From contig NC_080671.1 of NCBI RefSeq assembly GCF_030247195.1, positions 105,449,845-105,513,844 of the forward strand: 64,000 nucleotides of DNA. Reading direction: 5' to 3'. The translations under genes and the position numbers were made by a program. Under the pieces are notes generated by a model. The model did not search any database and was not told the DNA's origin. It saw nothing but the letters and a program-made list of their open reading frames with translations. Every line of letters begins with the position of its first letter. Position 1 is the first letter of the stretch. This document shows positions 45,649 to 58,403 of the stretch, in pieces. The stretch comes from Topomyia yanbarensis (lineage: Eukaryota > Arthropoda > Insecta > Diptera > Culicidae).

Positions 45649-46500
45649 AACGTTACTCCAAGCCATATTAATCCGCTAACTCCCAGATAGTCATTTATTT
45701 TCCTTTCGTTTTGTTTTACCGCGGTTGTTCCTTTACACTGTATCTCTCTCTATCCTTCCTTCCTTCCTGCGTCCCGTTCACCGGAAGATGAATGGGTCCT
45801 GGCGCTCGTATCTTATTACAAAACGGTTTGTTTCACTTTTCCCGTTGCGCTCGTGTTGGCACGTGTTGTGTGTGCAGTTCGGCTCTTGGGCAAAGTTTGA
45901 AGTGCAACGGCGTGGCGACGATGTGCAGGTAAGCTTCGCTGCTTGTGCATTTATAATTAACCGGCAGGTACCAGGAAAAAAGTTGTGCTTTGTTGCGCTT
46001 CGTTCGGCTTACCGCCGGAATAATCGGGCTGCAGCTCCACCGAACCCCGCTCGCAGTCCCTCACCGTGCGCCTTGGCCGGAAGTGCTTGTCATTCGATGT
46101 GCTTGTTCACACAACTGCTGCCACACTGGCCGGCGTCAGGATGTGCATGTATATTGGAATTGTCATCTGGTTTTGCCCTTGTTTACACAACCCGGTAAAG
46201 ACTTTCATGCACGACCATCGGAGCGTGGACGCTTTTTGCCTTCTTGTCACACTGCTGCACCACTAGAGCCGAGCCTGGCACGTGCGGGGTATTGAATGCT
46301 GCTTTTGGTTGCTCACTTTGCAATGTTAATGTTGAATACGTCACAAAGAATGACACATTTTTTTCCATACACCTGTTGTACGCCAGGGCAACGACGACGG
46401 GCGAGATGAGCGATGATGGCGGTGCTGGTGATGTGCGGCCCGCTTTCTGGCATGTTCACCACCCGACGGTGGTGGGTGGTTGATTTAAGGCTGCTATTGT
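45649..46500 (-). promoter_or_regulatory. Probable dpr 5' UTR and promoter-proximal region
   Basis: Sequence upstream of the exon 1 ATG, richer in G+C and CpG than the surrounding introns, especially 45840-46480. Several overlapping short frames exist on the plus strand but they reflect composition and carry no domain. No TATA box or initiator is claimed, and the transcription start is unknown. Confidence 0.35.
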
Positions 46501-46860
46501 GTTGCTCCGCTTGTTGCGCTGCAAATGAAGATAAAATGCATGCATGTATTTTTAATTATGCCATGTTTGTTACACAACTATATGCCTGAGGGGAATAGGG
46601 AATTTTAAAAGCAGAAAAGTTGTTTTTCGCTGGGCTTTTCGGCTTACGCAGGCATGATTACAGTGTTGCATCAAAATTAAGGAGTAGAAACTGTGAATAA
46701 GGGACGGCGTGAATTGGTGAATTTTGGAGGACACCTTACAGGTAAATAGGTTTAGATAATTCTTTTCCGAAGAGGAGAAAATGTCGCAAAATTTAAGACC
46801 TTTCTACTGGAGACACAAATGAAAATATTCATTCCGCGTAATACATTCGATACTCGCTTT
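46501..46860. other. Unannotated upstream sequence
   Basis: No gene or repeat was recognised. Confidence 0.4.
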
Positions 46861-47119
46861 AGGGACCATTCATAAATTACGTAACGCGTTTGGTGGTGGG
46901 GGCATGGGGCACGGAAAATTGTGATATGTTGTGACATATGGGGAAGGGAGAGTAAGGTAGAACTTTACGTAACAAGCTTATACAGAACAATTTTTTTTGA
47001 AGAATTTGTTACGTAACAGGGGAGGGGGGATAGTGATATTTGTGACAATTTGTTACATGGGGGGAGGGGGGAGTCAATTTTGGGCAACCTTTGCGTGACG
47101 TAATTTATGATTGGTCCCT
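46861..47119. mobile_element. Short MITE with 28-bp terminal inverted repeats
   Basis: The left end AGGGACCATTCATAAATTAC, continuing GTAACGC, is matched by the reverse of the right end AGGGACCAATCATAAATTAC, continuing GTCACGC. The interior has G-rich runs (GGGGGAGGGGGG-like) typical of this widespread insect repeat. 259 bp, non-coding. The target duplication is ambiguous (TT/TTA). Confidence 0.8.
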
Positions 47120-49399
47120 TAGGAACATTACACTAACAAGCGTGTTGTTCATGAAGATTAGTCCGTGTAAAATCTCATCGCATGTAAATAGCTCCTTTGT
47201 TTGGTATACTCGAATGGGAATGAACAGTTTTGAAGTAAAACAAGGATTTTTATTTAGCCCTTTTAGCTATCTTGTGATTCTTATTATTATCCCCACACTG
47301 CACATATCGGATCATTTTACAACCTGGTCATAACCAGATAAATTATTTACTCGGCAGCTGACCATAACGGTTACCAAAAAATCCTGCTCCAGTTTCGGTC
47401 GCCAAATTATGTACCACCAAATGTTTTGACCTTTCGATGCGTCCGAATGAATTTCTTTTTTGCGTTGCGTTGCGTTGCGTTGCGTAAGCACGGTATACTT
47501 CGTAGATTGCAGACTGATGACTCTCACTTGAGGAGCATTGTTTGGGAATAACAATTGATCCAGTCCAAGCGAGAATTTCGCCTGAGAGCCACCATTGCGG
47601 ACCACGACCATCTTTACCGTAACTTAGGATGAGATAGGAAGTGTTGATGTGGTGCTTACTTAACGGAAGGCCCCGACTCAGTGACACTCCCATAAGTACC
47701 ATGGATTGGGTAGTGGATGGGTTGTTAGTCAGGATTCGCTTCAAGCAAGCGATGCGACTGAGAATATACTTTCGTGCATAAGATGTTTGAATAGTTTATT
47801 GACTGTAGGATACGTAAATGTTCTAGGCGTTTAAACACTGGATACGCGTTTATCGAGATTGTTTCATCGAAAACAACTTGAACTCCGGACAGCCGGCTGT
47901 CGGGAGTGTTGTCGACAATGTAAAATGGGCCGTAAACAACGAGTTTAAAAGTGGTATTGTGGAACATTAATAAATTAGGTCACGCGAAGATTACCCAACG
48001 ATAACTTACCTTCTGTCATATTACCACGTTATTTTTACCCTTGGTCTAATACGAATCAAATGATTTTAATTTTTCCTTCATTTTGTAGTAGCACATTAAT
48101 GCCGCTACTCGCAAAAGTGTTCATGTTCTATGGAATTTCCTATATATATGGCGCAATCGAGCGTAAAACGGCCTATTGCGTCAGAGTACATGACGTGCTC
48201 CCCTCCTATTTATGTCACAATTAGTCATATCTCTTCCTCCCAATAGCGTGGCAGAATCTATAAATGGTCCTTATTGGTATAATCACAAGCATATTGAGAT
48301 TCCGTAACTTGAAATTTTCCACCTCGTTCGAGTTGCGATATTACAATGAAGATGCGAAACAGAAAAAATATAAATGCTGCGTTCCTTAATGATATTAACA
48401 TCATGCACGAATCAAACACCCCCCGTTTCCAAATAGTACGTACTTATTCTTAGCTCCGTATAATTAACTGATGAGTTAATGGACTAAAAGTATACCATTA
48501 AATATGACCATAAAACATTTGTATTTTGTGTTGAAATGATTGCCGCAAATTGGTAATTGAATTTGAATTGATCTTGCGAATTGTCAATTCTCCACCCTCA
48601 TACATAACTCAAAAGTCATTCATTCAGACAAGACCATGCGTATTTCCCACACGCATTAAAGACCCAATGGATTCGTTTCCTAGTTGGTCAAATAAACACT
48701 AAACAAACAAATAAATTAGTTTGCTCAGTCTAAAGAAATGTCAGCTTGATTGGCATCAACCGGCGGATACGTGTTCCCTTACAATGCCATCAAATGAAAG
48801 TACATTTAAAATTACATACGACAAAATATGTGCAATTCAGAATATAACGAAATGAAGATTGCTTAATTATTTGCATTTAAAAAAAGATCGGTTGCATAAG
48901 CAAGGTAGTTCATTTTCAAAGATAGCACTGCTGATGAATCACTTTATAAAAATTGGTGATAAGGGACGCGGACCGAATGAATTTCTTTTTTGTGTTCAAA
49001 CCATCATCCGACTCTGACGTTCCCAAGAGGGGGTGTTTAAAGTCTTTTAAATAAATAAACTTCTCATGCTCGCTCTGAATTTTTGTTATGACACATTTTC
49101 GGGACAAACTATTGAACTTTTAATCAGAGTCCCTGAAATCGTCAAGGTGGTACCTGTAGTCGCAGTGAAATCTGCTAATCAAATCCATTTTTTTGCAGTT
49201 GCTATTTAACATATTGTAAATATCTGTTGTACGAAAAATGCAATCGAAGTCGGTCCAAGTTGATAGGTTTGAACAGTTTCATCAATATTTTGAGAGAAAG
49301 AAGTTATACCAAAATAAAATAGTTTTTTTTTTCTGTACGCTGAAAGCGTCTCTGGCATCACAGCTCTAAGTTTGGTTCTGGCAACGTGCCAAAAAAGCG
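47120..49399. other. Intergenic or upstream sequence with (TGCGT)5
   Basis: A pentanucleotide microsatellite TGCGT repeated five times lies at 47461-47485. Overlapping minus-strand frames at 47312-47967 give no recognisable domain; the block 47340-47970 may be an LTR or leader of an unclassified element. At 48130-48260, TATAAATGGTCCTTATTGG suggests a decayed relative of the MITE at 46861. The rest is AT-rich without recognised genes. Confidence 0.4.
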
Positions 49400-50280
49400 T
49401 TTCGTTCGGTGACACTCCGAGCGAATAGACGTTTTCTCCAGTCCGTGCGGTGCGGCGCTCTAAAGCAGAGCTAGCTAATCCACTTTCAAGGTTATCCTGA
49501 GCATTTTCTTTGTGTGTGCGCGGTAACCGTTATTCGACCAGCTGAGCAGTAGCAGTGTTTCTTTTTGCGTGAGCTGCTTGAAAACTATTATACAAGTTAA
49601 GTGACGGTACTATATTACATTCCCCACTCTCGTCTCACTTGCAATCTTGCATTGGGCAATAGCCCCGTGCAAAAATGACTTCTGACAATTTTTCGCCTCA
49701 AGGTAATATGGATGCAGAATAATAATAATATGCGCCATCAAAGACTCCGACTTCTAGTTTAAAATTATATACATTGAACTGGGTCGGACCATATTTGATC
49801 TTCTTTCGGATCAAAGATAAACCGTTATATATTCTAAATATTTCGAAGAATTCAGGCGTGACAGATATCTCGAAAGTTCGCTGTGCTAAGCTCAGAATTG
49901 TGAAATTCTATCTTAAGCAAACAAATTATGTTACCGGCAGTAAGATTTTTACGAAGGCCTACCGCGCCTACATGCCCGCTCACAAAGTTGAGATCGACGG
50001 TGTGTTCACCCGTTCGTTTTCGCTGTTTAAAGGACCGTCCCGTGAGCGAAGATTTTAAATGGCAATCGCGCGTGACGGAACAAAATTGAATGTGCCTTCA
50101 AACTTGTATCGGGTGAACTTTGGTGGAACTGTTATGCCTGTTCCGCCATGTGTACCACGCATCATTCATTGCACTGAACACAAACGTGTGGGCCATTGTA
50201 GCTGTAAGTTCCCGATGTGTCAAATGATTAGAATGACTCTTGCATTGGGAATGCCGGGAAGTGTCCACATGATCTGGTAA
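49400..50280 (+). pseudogene. 5' fragment of a second I element (5' UTR and decayed ORF1)
   Basis: The 5' UTR homologous to 33900-34203 starts near 49400 and leads to ATG at 49675 (MTSDNFSPQGNMDAE, then TAA). In the same frame the protein resumes at 49774 (NWVGPYLIFFRIKDKPLYIL, then AHKVEIDGVFTRSF), then shifts at about 50058. A remnant of the first zinc knuckle (CTEHKRVGHCSCK) lies near 50180. It is cut at about 50280-50295, where repeat X begins in reverse orientation. Non-functional; ORF2 is absent. Confidence 0.8.
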
Positions 50281-50295
50281 CAAACTGGAACTACC

Positions 50296-51186
50296 CGCTC
50301 AGTCGCACGGAACTCTACCCTAACCCCAGGGTCGGCACAATCCTCGCCGTGTGGTTTCTCAAGGTGAAAAGGGGGAAAAGCACTTTTTGATCTTACTCTT
50401 CGTTTCATTTAGCACGCTAACCTCAAGGTCCCTAATGCCCTACTTTAGTACAATGGTGGTTACTCACAGGTATTGTGTGGGTGCAAAGTGTGTGGGCCCG
50501 TTGCGCACTTGCCGCTGCCGTCATCATCTATTGGTTCTGGTTCCGATGACCGTAACTCAGACCAAGGCGATCCGCTTCCGGATCCCTGCTGGCTTTCTGG
50601 CTGGAAATAGGCAGGTTCGGGAACTCGAGCGCTTCTCCCTCGATCGTGCCGTACGTTGAGATGTAGCAGCACGTGGATAGATGGCTTGACCTCCGGAAAA
50701 CGTTAATTCCGATCTCGATCCGAAAGGCGACCCGTTGTAGAGGATGATACGGTTGCTTCTATAACCGCTCGTTATGGATGTTGGCTCTTACAATTTTACG
50801 ATTGGTACTCGTTATTTGAAATTTTTATAACGTTTTAATCTTCGCACTGATAGTTTTTATACGTTTCCAAAGTACATGTGGATGGTTTGCGGTTCCAAGT
50901 ACAAGTGACGATTTCCCATTGATCAGCCGTGGTTGCCGAATCAACTTCAGTTCTCTGGAGTATGGGTGTTTGTGGCGTGTAGTGTTGTGTGAGCTGAATA
51001 TAAACCCTAGTTTGTGTAGAGTTTTTCAATTTGATAGTTTTGCCGTCTATTTAGCTAAAGCAATTTTAATATTTGAGTTTCATGCATGTTATTTTTAATT
51101 TATTTTATAATGAATGATTTTAAATTTGACCTTTATATCTAGTAGTTCGTTTTAATATTTATTTTAATCCTATCTAGCTAAAGTAT
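50296..51186 (-). repeat. Unclassified dispersed repeat X, copy 2
   Basis: Reverse complement of 13350-14225 with good similarity (for example GTCGGCACAATCCTCGCCGT, ATTTCCCATTGATCAGCCGT, CTCTGGAGTATG and AACCCTAGTTTGTGTAGAG). Its 3' part is cut at the junction with the I fragment, and its other end abuts hAT copy 3 at about 51187. TTAGCTAGATAG-like sequence occurs twice within its distal 150 bp. Confidence 0.68.
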
Positions 51187-51888
51187 GCTCGATGTGCTGG
51201 TATCAAACAGCTCTGCATCCTGACGAAACTCAAATATACAGTTAATATCATTCATAATAATTCCACTACTTGATGTTTACCTCCTGTTGGGTTGAAACGG
51301 TTCACTAAACATGTCTGATTGACAATGGTCTGAGCGTATCTTTAGTTTTCGCAGCTCCTGCTCTCACCAATTCCTCTATCAGTTCCGGTTAGATTCGATA
51401 CACCGAATCAATTAAATTAGTAGCATCCTATTATGTTCTTACTCACCGATCGACATCCTGTTGTAACCTATGAAATGATTGTGAACAACTCTGCCTTGGG
51501 CACTTCGACAAGAATGCATTTCGCATTTCCGGTCCATTTTGTTTGTTTTGGTTTGCATGAGATTAAATTTTGACATTTTCGGGTTGGTGTCAAAATGTAT
51601 AAGCTGACAGCGGTTGGGGTTAGAACATGACTCAGTTCCGGTGTCAAGCAAAAACGCTATTAGTAACGCATTGAGCTCTGTGTCAAAAATACAGACACTT
51701 TATACACAGACTAGCGAAGTGTCAAAAATTATGATGAAAATTCATCTTGTATTGCGTCTATTTGTCTGTGATACCGGGCTGGTGCAACTGACACTGAAAA
51801 TCTTTCCTAAGTTAGGCTCAACCACACGACGGTAAATTTATGAGACCAGAAATCTTACCCTCTGCATAACCACTTCAGTGTACCAGCG

Positions 51889-53554
51889 CACAGTGGGACG
51901 GAATCAAAAAAGCCGGACATTGATATTTGCGACGAAACTATTGGTTATGGGACTTTGATGTCTTCGGAAAGGTTTCTGAATTTTTTAAGCAGTTTAATAT
52001 AATGTTGGAAAATTTTTATTTAAGGGGGTATATACGCAGATAAAAAAAATAACTTTGCAAGTTGTTGCCAAAATTAATAGTCATGTATGGAAAGTTTGTA
52101 GACGAAATGATTTTATGAAACTTTGTTGAAGTAGCAAAATGGCTATCTATTAAGCGAAAAAAGTTATTGGGTGAAATTGAAGTACATGTAGGAATACCCC
52201 CTTAAAAAGTGTTTTTCCATTGTAACTTTTTTATTTGATTTTTTACAGTTTCTCGATGTTCTAAAAAGTTGTTGATGCTTTCAAAACACACCTTTTTGCG
52301 GAATACACCAACTCGCTATCTCTTCGTTTTTAGAGTGTATGTCTGTTTTTTGGTTTTTCTGGGCTAACTTTAAGGGGCTATGGTTTGTAGAGTAGCAGGT
52401 AGTAGCAGCTAAATTTATTTTTTTGATGTTCAGCAAGAAATACCCTATTGATACATATATAAATCATGGCGGGATCTAATAAGATCCTTGGAATAATGTG
52501 AGGTAAAATAGACTAGCGTTTCAATAAATTATTTGTATTATGAAGTATGAAAAATAAACTATTATGCGAAATTAATAAACATTTGAAATATTATAGCTCA
52601 TTCCATATATTCCGACATTCAAAGTTAATTTTTTGTTATTAACATGCTCATAAGTCATCAGTGTCCTGCCAATCATCTTCTTCGTCATTGGATGAACAAG
52701 GTATTTCGTTGCTTAGAATACTCGGCTATATTATTAGCTTGTTCATCCAATGACGAAGAAGATGATTGGCAGGACACTGATGACCTTTGAGCTTGTTAAT
52801 AACAAAAAAATTAACTTTGAATGTCGGAATATATGGAATGAGCCATAATATTTCAAATGTTTATTAATTTCTCATAATAGTTTATTTTTCATACTTCATA
52901 ATACAAATAATTTACTGAAACGCTAGTCTATTTTACCTCACATTATTCCAAGGATCCTATTAGATCCCGCCATGATTTATATATGTATCGATAGGGTATT
53001 TCTTGCTGAACATCAAAAAAATAAATTTAGCTGCTACTACCTGCTGCTCTACAAACCATAGCCCTTAAAAGTTAGCCAAAAAAAAAAAACAAAAAAACAG
53101 ACATACACCCTAAAAACGAAGAGATAGCGAGTTGGTTTATTCCACAAAAAGGTGTATTTTAAAAGCATCTACAACTTTCTAGAACATCGAGAAACTGTAA
53201 AAAATCAAATAAAAAAGTTACAATGAAAAAACACTTTTAAAGGGGGTATTCCGACATGTACTTCAATTTCACCCAATAACTTTTTTCGCTTAGCAGATAG
53301 CCATTTTGCTACTTCAACAAAGTTTCATAAAATCATTTCGTCTACAAACTTTCCATACATGACTATCAATTTTGGTAACATCTTGCAAAGTTATTTTTTT
53401 ACCTGCGTATATACCCCCTTAAATAAAAATTTTCCAACATTATATTAAACTACTTAAAAAATGAAGAAACCTTTCCGAAGACATTAAAGTGCCATAACCA
53501 ATAGTTTCGTCGCAAATATCAATGTCCGGCTTTTTTTGATTCCGTCCCACTGTG
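51889..53554. mobile_element. Transib-like foldback element with RSS-type CACAGTG ends
   Basis: Two near-identical arms, 51889-52700 and 52738-53554, in inverted orientation around a 37-bp centre. Both termini read CACAGTGGGACGGAATCAAA. CAGCG is duplicated at 51884-51888 and 53555-53559, and hAT copy 2 near 27650 has the uninterrupted site (ACGCTGGTGCAC in that orientation). A 5-bp GC-rich duplication with CAC-type ends is the Transib signature. No transposase; the arms hold only short meaningless frames. Confidence 0.88.
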
Positions 53555-53726
53555 CAGCGTCGCGAAAAGTCTAGTTCATTCTGCCCAAAAAATTTTTGAG
53601 AAAAAAGATTGAGGTCACGATTTAATCAATGAACTTCGTATTGAAAACAATTTTTGTGTTTTCACAAAACCAGTGGACACGAAAAAGGAAACAAAAATGG
53701 CGTTATGCTCTAATGTTTAGTAAAGT

Positions 53727-54502
53727 TACTCGTCGCTGTTGTGCTATCTTATGACAAACGCCATTTTGTGGTAAACTGAGTTAGATATGCCACATTACTC
53801 GTCTAACGAATCTCTACAAGATGGCGTTTCCAGAATTTTGAAATTTTGCTTGGTTACTGAAATATAGCGAGAAAAGTTATTAGAAATTGTGAGTTTTTTG
53901 CTTCAAATCATTATATCTTGGGATTGGCTCAAGTTATAATAAAATTTTAGTTGCTTTTATGTGTAAAAATGTCGTAGGAACACAATGGCATAATAATTTT
54001 CAAAAGAAAAATACATGTATTGGGAGAAAAACGCAGTTTTAGCTTTAAACTGGAAATATTGCCTATTTGGCAACACTGTAACTAAAAATAACTATTTTTT
54101 CTAGATTCCCTGACTCATTTCCTTCAAAATGCATCTAACCAATTGTTTATAGAACAAATGAAGCCAAAGATATGAATAAAAGTTCATAATTGGTGATTTT
54201 TTTCTTTGGAAAATTTTCCATGCACGATTATGACACGTCATACAAATTTTTTCATCAATACACACCTATGACACGTGTGAGTGCGACTTTTGTTTATATT
54301 TTTAGTGAAAACTTGCAACATAGTCAACCGATCTTCGTAATATTTGAGAGATTAGTACAGAGTATGTAGAAGCATCAATTGTCTTCTCTGAATTGTTTCT
54401 ACCATTTATAAGTTTCATGATATTCAATCTCAAACTTTAAAAATTGTTTTTCTCGAAATGTGCAAAATGGCGCTTGTCATAAGATAGCACAACAGCGACG
54501 TA
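53727..54502. mobile_element. MITE with long terminal inverted repeats, nested in hAT copy 3
   Basis: GTCGCTGTTGTGCTATCTTA, continuing TGACAA, begins at 53732, and its reverse complement ends at about 54500. The homology continues for about 15 further bases (GCGCCATTTTG). The surrounding hAT sequence (TTTAGTAGGTGGCTGTGTCT on the complementary strand of copy 2) is interrupted here. About 775 bp, non-coding. The exact target duplication is unclear; flanking TA on both sides is possible. Confidence 0.82.
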
Positions 54503-56187
54503 CTGTGGTTGTGTCTGAATACGTTTACTATTTTTATGATTCGAGTTCATAATCTGAGGATATACTGATTTGTATTAACTTTATTCACTAAAATAGACCA
54601 CAAATTCTCTTCGGGGTATCGTGATATTTTAGTGTTGAGCTTACCGTCGAATTTTTTACACAGAGTAACGTGTCTAAGAGTTTTCTTAATTATTTCACGG
54701 ACATGAATTGTGGCTATGTAATGTATTTTTGCTGATCACTGCAGTTTCATGTTATTATGAACATTACACTGAATCTTAACAAGAAAATAACAATCCTTGT
54801 ATCTAATGCTTGCGCCTATTAGACTGGTTGCTAGCTGTTGTACACAATAGATCACGTAAAAATTTAAAGACCAGAGAGCAGGGTGGCATTCGGAGGCGCA
54901 CAAGAAACAGTTCTCGAATCCATGAATAGTCTGAGTTCCTTGAAATTGTTTACGTAGATATATTAAGATCATGCAGAAAATTAATTACTTCGTGAACTAT
55001 ACCATGAACTGTTTCACGAGCTCGACTGGTGAATCGTGACTAGCACTTATACCAAATAATGATCAAGATGTGATCAAACATGAATCAGTTAACGTCGTAT
55101 ATTCGGTTCATAGATAATGTTGCTAGATTTGTGGATAAAATTATGAGTCAACAATTTTCGAGTTCGCGAATTGTCGGCGTGGGAAAAATGCATCGGCGGC
55201 GCGCCGCCGGTCTACCGTTCGGCGTCGGCGTACGTTAAAAACTACCGGCGGCGTGGCGCGGCGGCGCGCAGGTCTATTTCAGTAGACTTTTTCTAGTTGC
55301 TACCCGCCATTCTTTACCGCTTTAGAACGATGTGCTCCTTTCTCTTTGATGATTTCGTTTAATCTGCCATTTTCTTCACTCTCATGTTGGTGTGAGCAGA
55401 ACGATATTTCCAAACGCGCCGTGTGCATTAATGCGAAGTACAGAAAAAATGACAGCACTCGCATATGCGCGCGCATTACGGTACTCTGTAATAGTGTGAA
55501 GTGGGCATATGATTAGTTTTATGTTAACTCGTTCGATGGCGAACTGAAGACTGAATTTTGTCAAAGTGAACAGGGTCTGATAATAGTCACGACTGACCAT
55601 GGGTGCTCTTGAAATAGTTCACAAAATCGGAAAACATTGTTCATGTAGGCGTGAACTGATTCATGATTCCTAGCGAAATAATTACGATTACCCATTCGTG
55701 CTCGTGATGCAGTCTACAAAATCATAAAATATTATTCATGTATTCTTGGACTGGTTCATGATTCCTAGTATTCTAGTCACAACTCACTATTCGTGTTAGT
55801 GAAACAGTTCACAAAATTATGAAATTTTAGTCGTAGAAATGTGAACTGGTTCATGATTGACCATGCGTACACTTGAAATAATAGCTCACAAAATTATAAA
55901 ATATTCGTGAGCTGGTCCATGATTCCTAGTATAATACTTATGACTGACTATTCATACTCGCGAAATATTTCACAAAATCGTTAAATATTATTCATGGATT
56001 CATGAAGCGGTTCATGGTTCCTAGTACATGATTCACGATCTATCTTGAATGCTTGTGATGTTAAGAAGACATGCCTAAACATTTCCAATATCAAGCGAAC
56101 TATTTCACAAAATTTGGGGTTTTCCATGAAATATCATATACGTTTGTCCAGCTTCTGGCGACCAGCAATAGGCGCGATAAGCAGTTA

Positions 56188-56982
56188 GGGGAAGATGGGG
56201 TAAAACGCACCTCCTATAGAAATATGATCATAACTCATCTATAGAACGTTAATTGGTAGAGTTTAATTAATGGTATCGTTTAGCCAACATTTTCCTCACT
56301 AATCACAATCAAAACACTTTGCAAAATATTTAAACACATGAAAAATATTCAATTCTTTAAAATCATTCAAAATTTGAATTTGAAAAATAAGCGGGGCAAA
56401 ATGCACCTGTGCGGGGGTAAAATGCACCACAACGGGGCAGGATGCACCGCAACAACGGAGCAGAATGCTCGGTGAACAAGCAAATAGTTCTGTTTTCTGA
56501 CGGGATTTCACAAAAGTGTGCCATTAAATAGCCTTAGGTTATGCAATTAGTAGGTTTTCAGAACGATATTTCCGTTATCGATTAAATAATCAGCAAAATC
56601 AAAGAAGAGGGCATTTTGCCCCCGATGGAGCAGAGATATAAATTTAGCAAAAAGTAAACTATTTAGTAGATTTTTCATAATATAGTGCGACAGTATAATG
56701 AGCTGCGGTTTAAATAGAACTGGAATGCACTGTTATAATATTAAAACAGTATTTATAAGAATTGAAAATCCTTATTGCACGAGCCACAATAATTACGTGA
56801 GAAGAGCACGTTATTGTTTTTTTTTCTCGAGCTGCTATTGATGTACGGTTATCAAACTATGGCAGTGTGTGCTTACTATGGCGGACTTCCGACTGGTATC
56901 CTTTTCTAGAAATTTTCAGTAGTTTTCGATATAAGCAAGGGGTGCATTTTGTCCCGCGGGTGCGTTTTACCCCATCTTCCCC
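56188..56982. mobile_element. MITE with TA target duplication (GGGGAAGATGGGGT ends)
   Basis: The left end GGGGAAGATGGGGTAAAACG and the right end in reverse, GGGGAAGATGGGGTAAAACG, match exactly and are bordered by TA on each side (56186-56187 and 56983-56984). Internal repeats of the terminal motif (AAAATGCACC, CAGGATGCACC) lie at 56395-56450. 795 bp, no transposase. TA duplication suggests a Tc1/mariner-type mobiliser. Confidence 0.85.
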
Positions 56983-57109
56983 TATAGGAAAACTATTACG
57001 ACGTCGAACAGCGTTATTCATTTGAGAAGGTTCAATGTGATGTCCGGATATAAATCGAAAACCGCACTGAACACCATAAATACATTATAGAGCCACAAAT
57101 CGTGCTTGT

Positions 57110-57355
57110 GATAGGGGAACCTGGAGCCATTCGGGCCTACCTAAGCAAATCGCCTTTTAGATAGGTAAATGCGAAAGAATTTATCGGTTAAAGATCCTAA
57201 TTATTATTTTGAAACTTCAGCTCCATTTTGGAGCCATAAATATTCATTTACACCCCTCCATGGTAGCACTAGGCGACGGTTTGCAAAAGTCTACGTTTTT
57301 CCATTTTTTGACCATGTAGGGGTAATTCAATCCACTCTACGGGGCGATTCAGACT
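57110..57355 (+). repeat. Dispersed repeat R5, plus copy
   Basis: Matches the reverse complement of 25075-25310, including GGGCCTACCTAAGCAAATCG, GAATTTATCGGTTAAAG and TTTGCAAAAGTCTACGTTTT. Non-coding. Confidence 0.6.
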
Positions 57356-58403
57356 AGCATTTTTATCTTTTATAATGGATTTATGTTTACCTATGAAATT
57401 TTTATTGGAGAATTCTATTAAGAAGTAAAAAAAATATAGTGTCAAATAAATTATCTGAGTAGTCACACCTGTCGATTGGCGCATCCTGTATTTTATTTGC
57501 TGTTCGTGGCAAATGTGTGCGTAGACGCAAGCCGCTGAATGATGGTTGCTGGAATTGGTGGTCTTAATAGCCCGTACGCTCATTGCTCATAAAAGTGGTA
57601 CTCCGGGTTTCCGCGAAAAAGTCACACTTTTATTTTCCAGTTCATATAATCACGTTACTCCGAGTCAAAAATCCGATGGAAATAAAACATGAACGTGAGT
57701 CACATTATTTCACGCCACAATGATTTTTTCGCCAAAAACGCGTGAAAAATTATTCACGCAAAAATGGTAAAGCGTACAGCAATGATATCTTCTGGGATGT
57801 TTTATGATTATTATGATTTGATGATATGGTTATAGTGATTAATCTCCCTTGAAGTGAGATATTCACTATAATTTTCTTCGAAGAGTGAAAAACAAGATGA
57901 ACCCTTCAGAAATATTAAAGAACTTGTTTTTGTGAACATATTTAATAAGACCAAAAATCCCTTTTTATAGTTCATTCGAAGTTATTGACTGTTGTTTGTG
58001 AATGACCCCTTAATATTTTTTGCAACATAGCTTCTCAAATATCGTAGATAAAGCTTCAGCATGTTCTAGAAATTATAGAACTTCTCCAAAGACGGTAGTT
58101 AATTTCTTCTACAAAAAAGATTAGTTGAAAAATTTCGCTAATAGGAGGATTAATCACGAACATCATGGTATCAAAAAACAAATCTTGCTATGTTTGAAAA
58201 GTAGTCCGAAAACGCTATTGACGTAAATTTAGCCGTTTCCACGTTGATAACCAATCACCATTTGAAATACTCTATTTTTCAAAAATTTCCAAACTCCTTT
58301 GGAAATACACGAGATGAGCCATGATTGTAATATAGAACGTTGTCCGTTTTAGTAATTCAAACCTTTTTACGGAACATACCGAACTTGTCAGAAAGATATT
58401 TAA

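Larger units (their letters stand above)
51187..55276 (-). mobile_element. Non-autonomous hAT element with GCC-rich ends, copy 3 (truncated, with nested inserts)
   Basis: Reverse orientation. The intact 5' terminus is at 55276 (GGCGCGCAGGTCTA, the complement of TAGACCTGCGCGCC), followed inward by the GCC-rich subterminal tract 55170-55270. The interior matches copy 2 in reverse, including the segment missing from copy 1 (54560-54960). It is interrupted by a foldback at 51889-53554 and a MITE near 53727-54502. The 3' portion (equivalent to copy 2 beyond about 28340) is missing at the junction with repeat X, so no target duplication can be checked. Confidence 0.87.

Noticed and set aside
45725..46483. 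Several overlapping plus-strand frames of 60-157 codons.
   Set aside because: They lie in a GC-richer upstream region where stops are scarce, overlap each other in different frames, and show no domain.
47312..47967. A possible retroelement leader or LTR with overlapping frames and (TGCGT)5.
   Set aside because: No paired LTR, primer-binding site or protease/RT motif could be found, so it was left unclassified.
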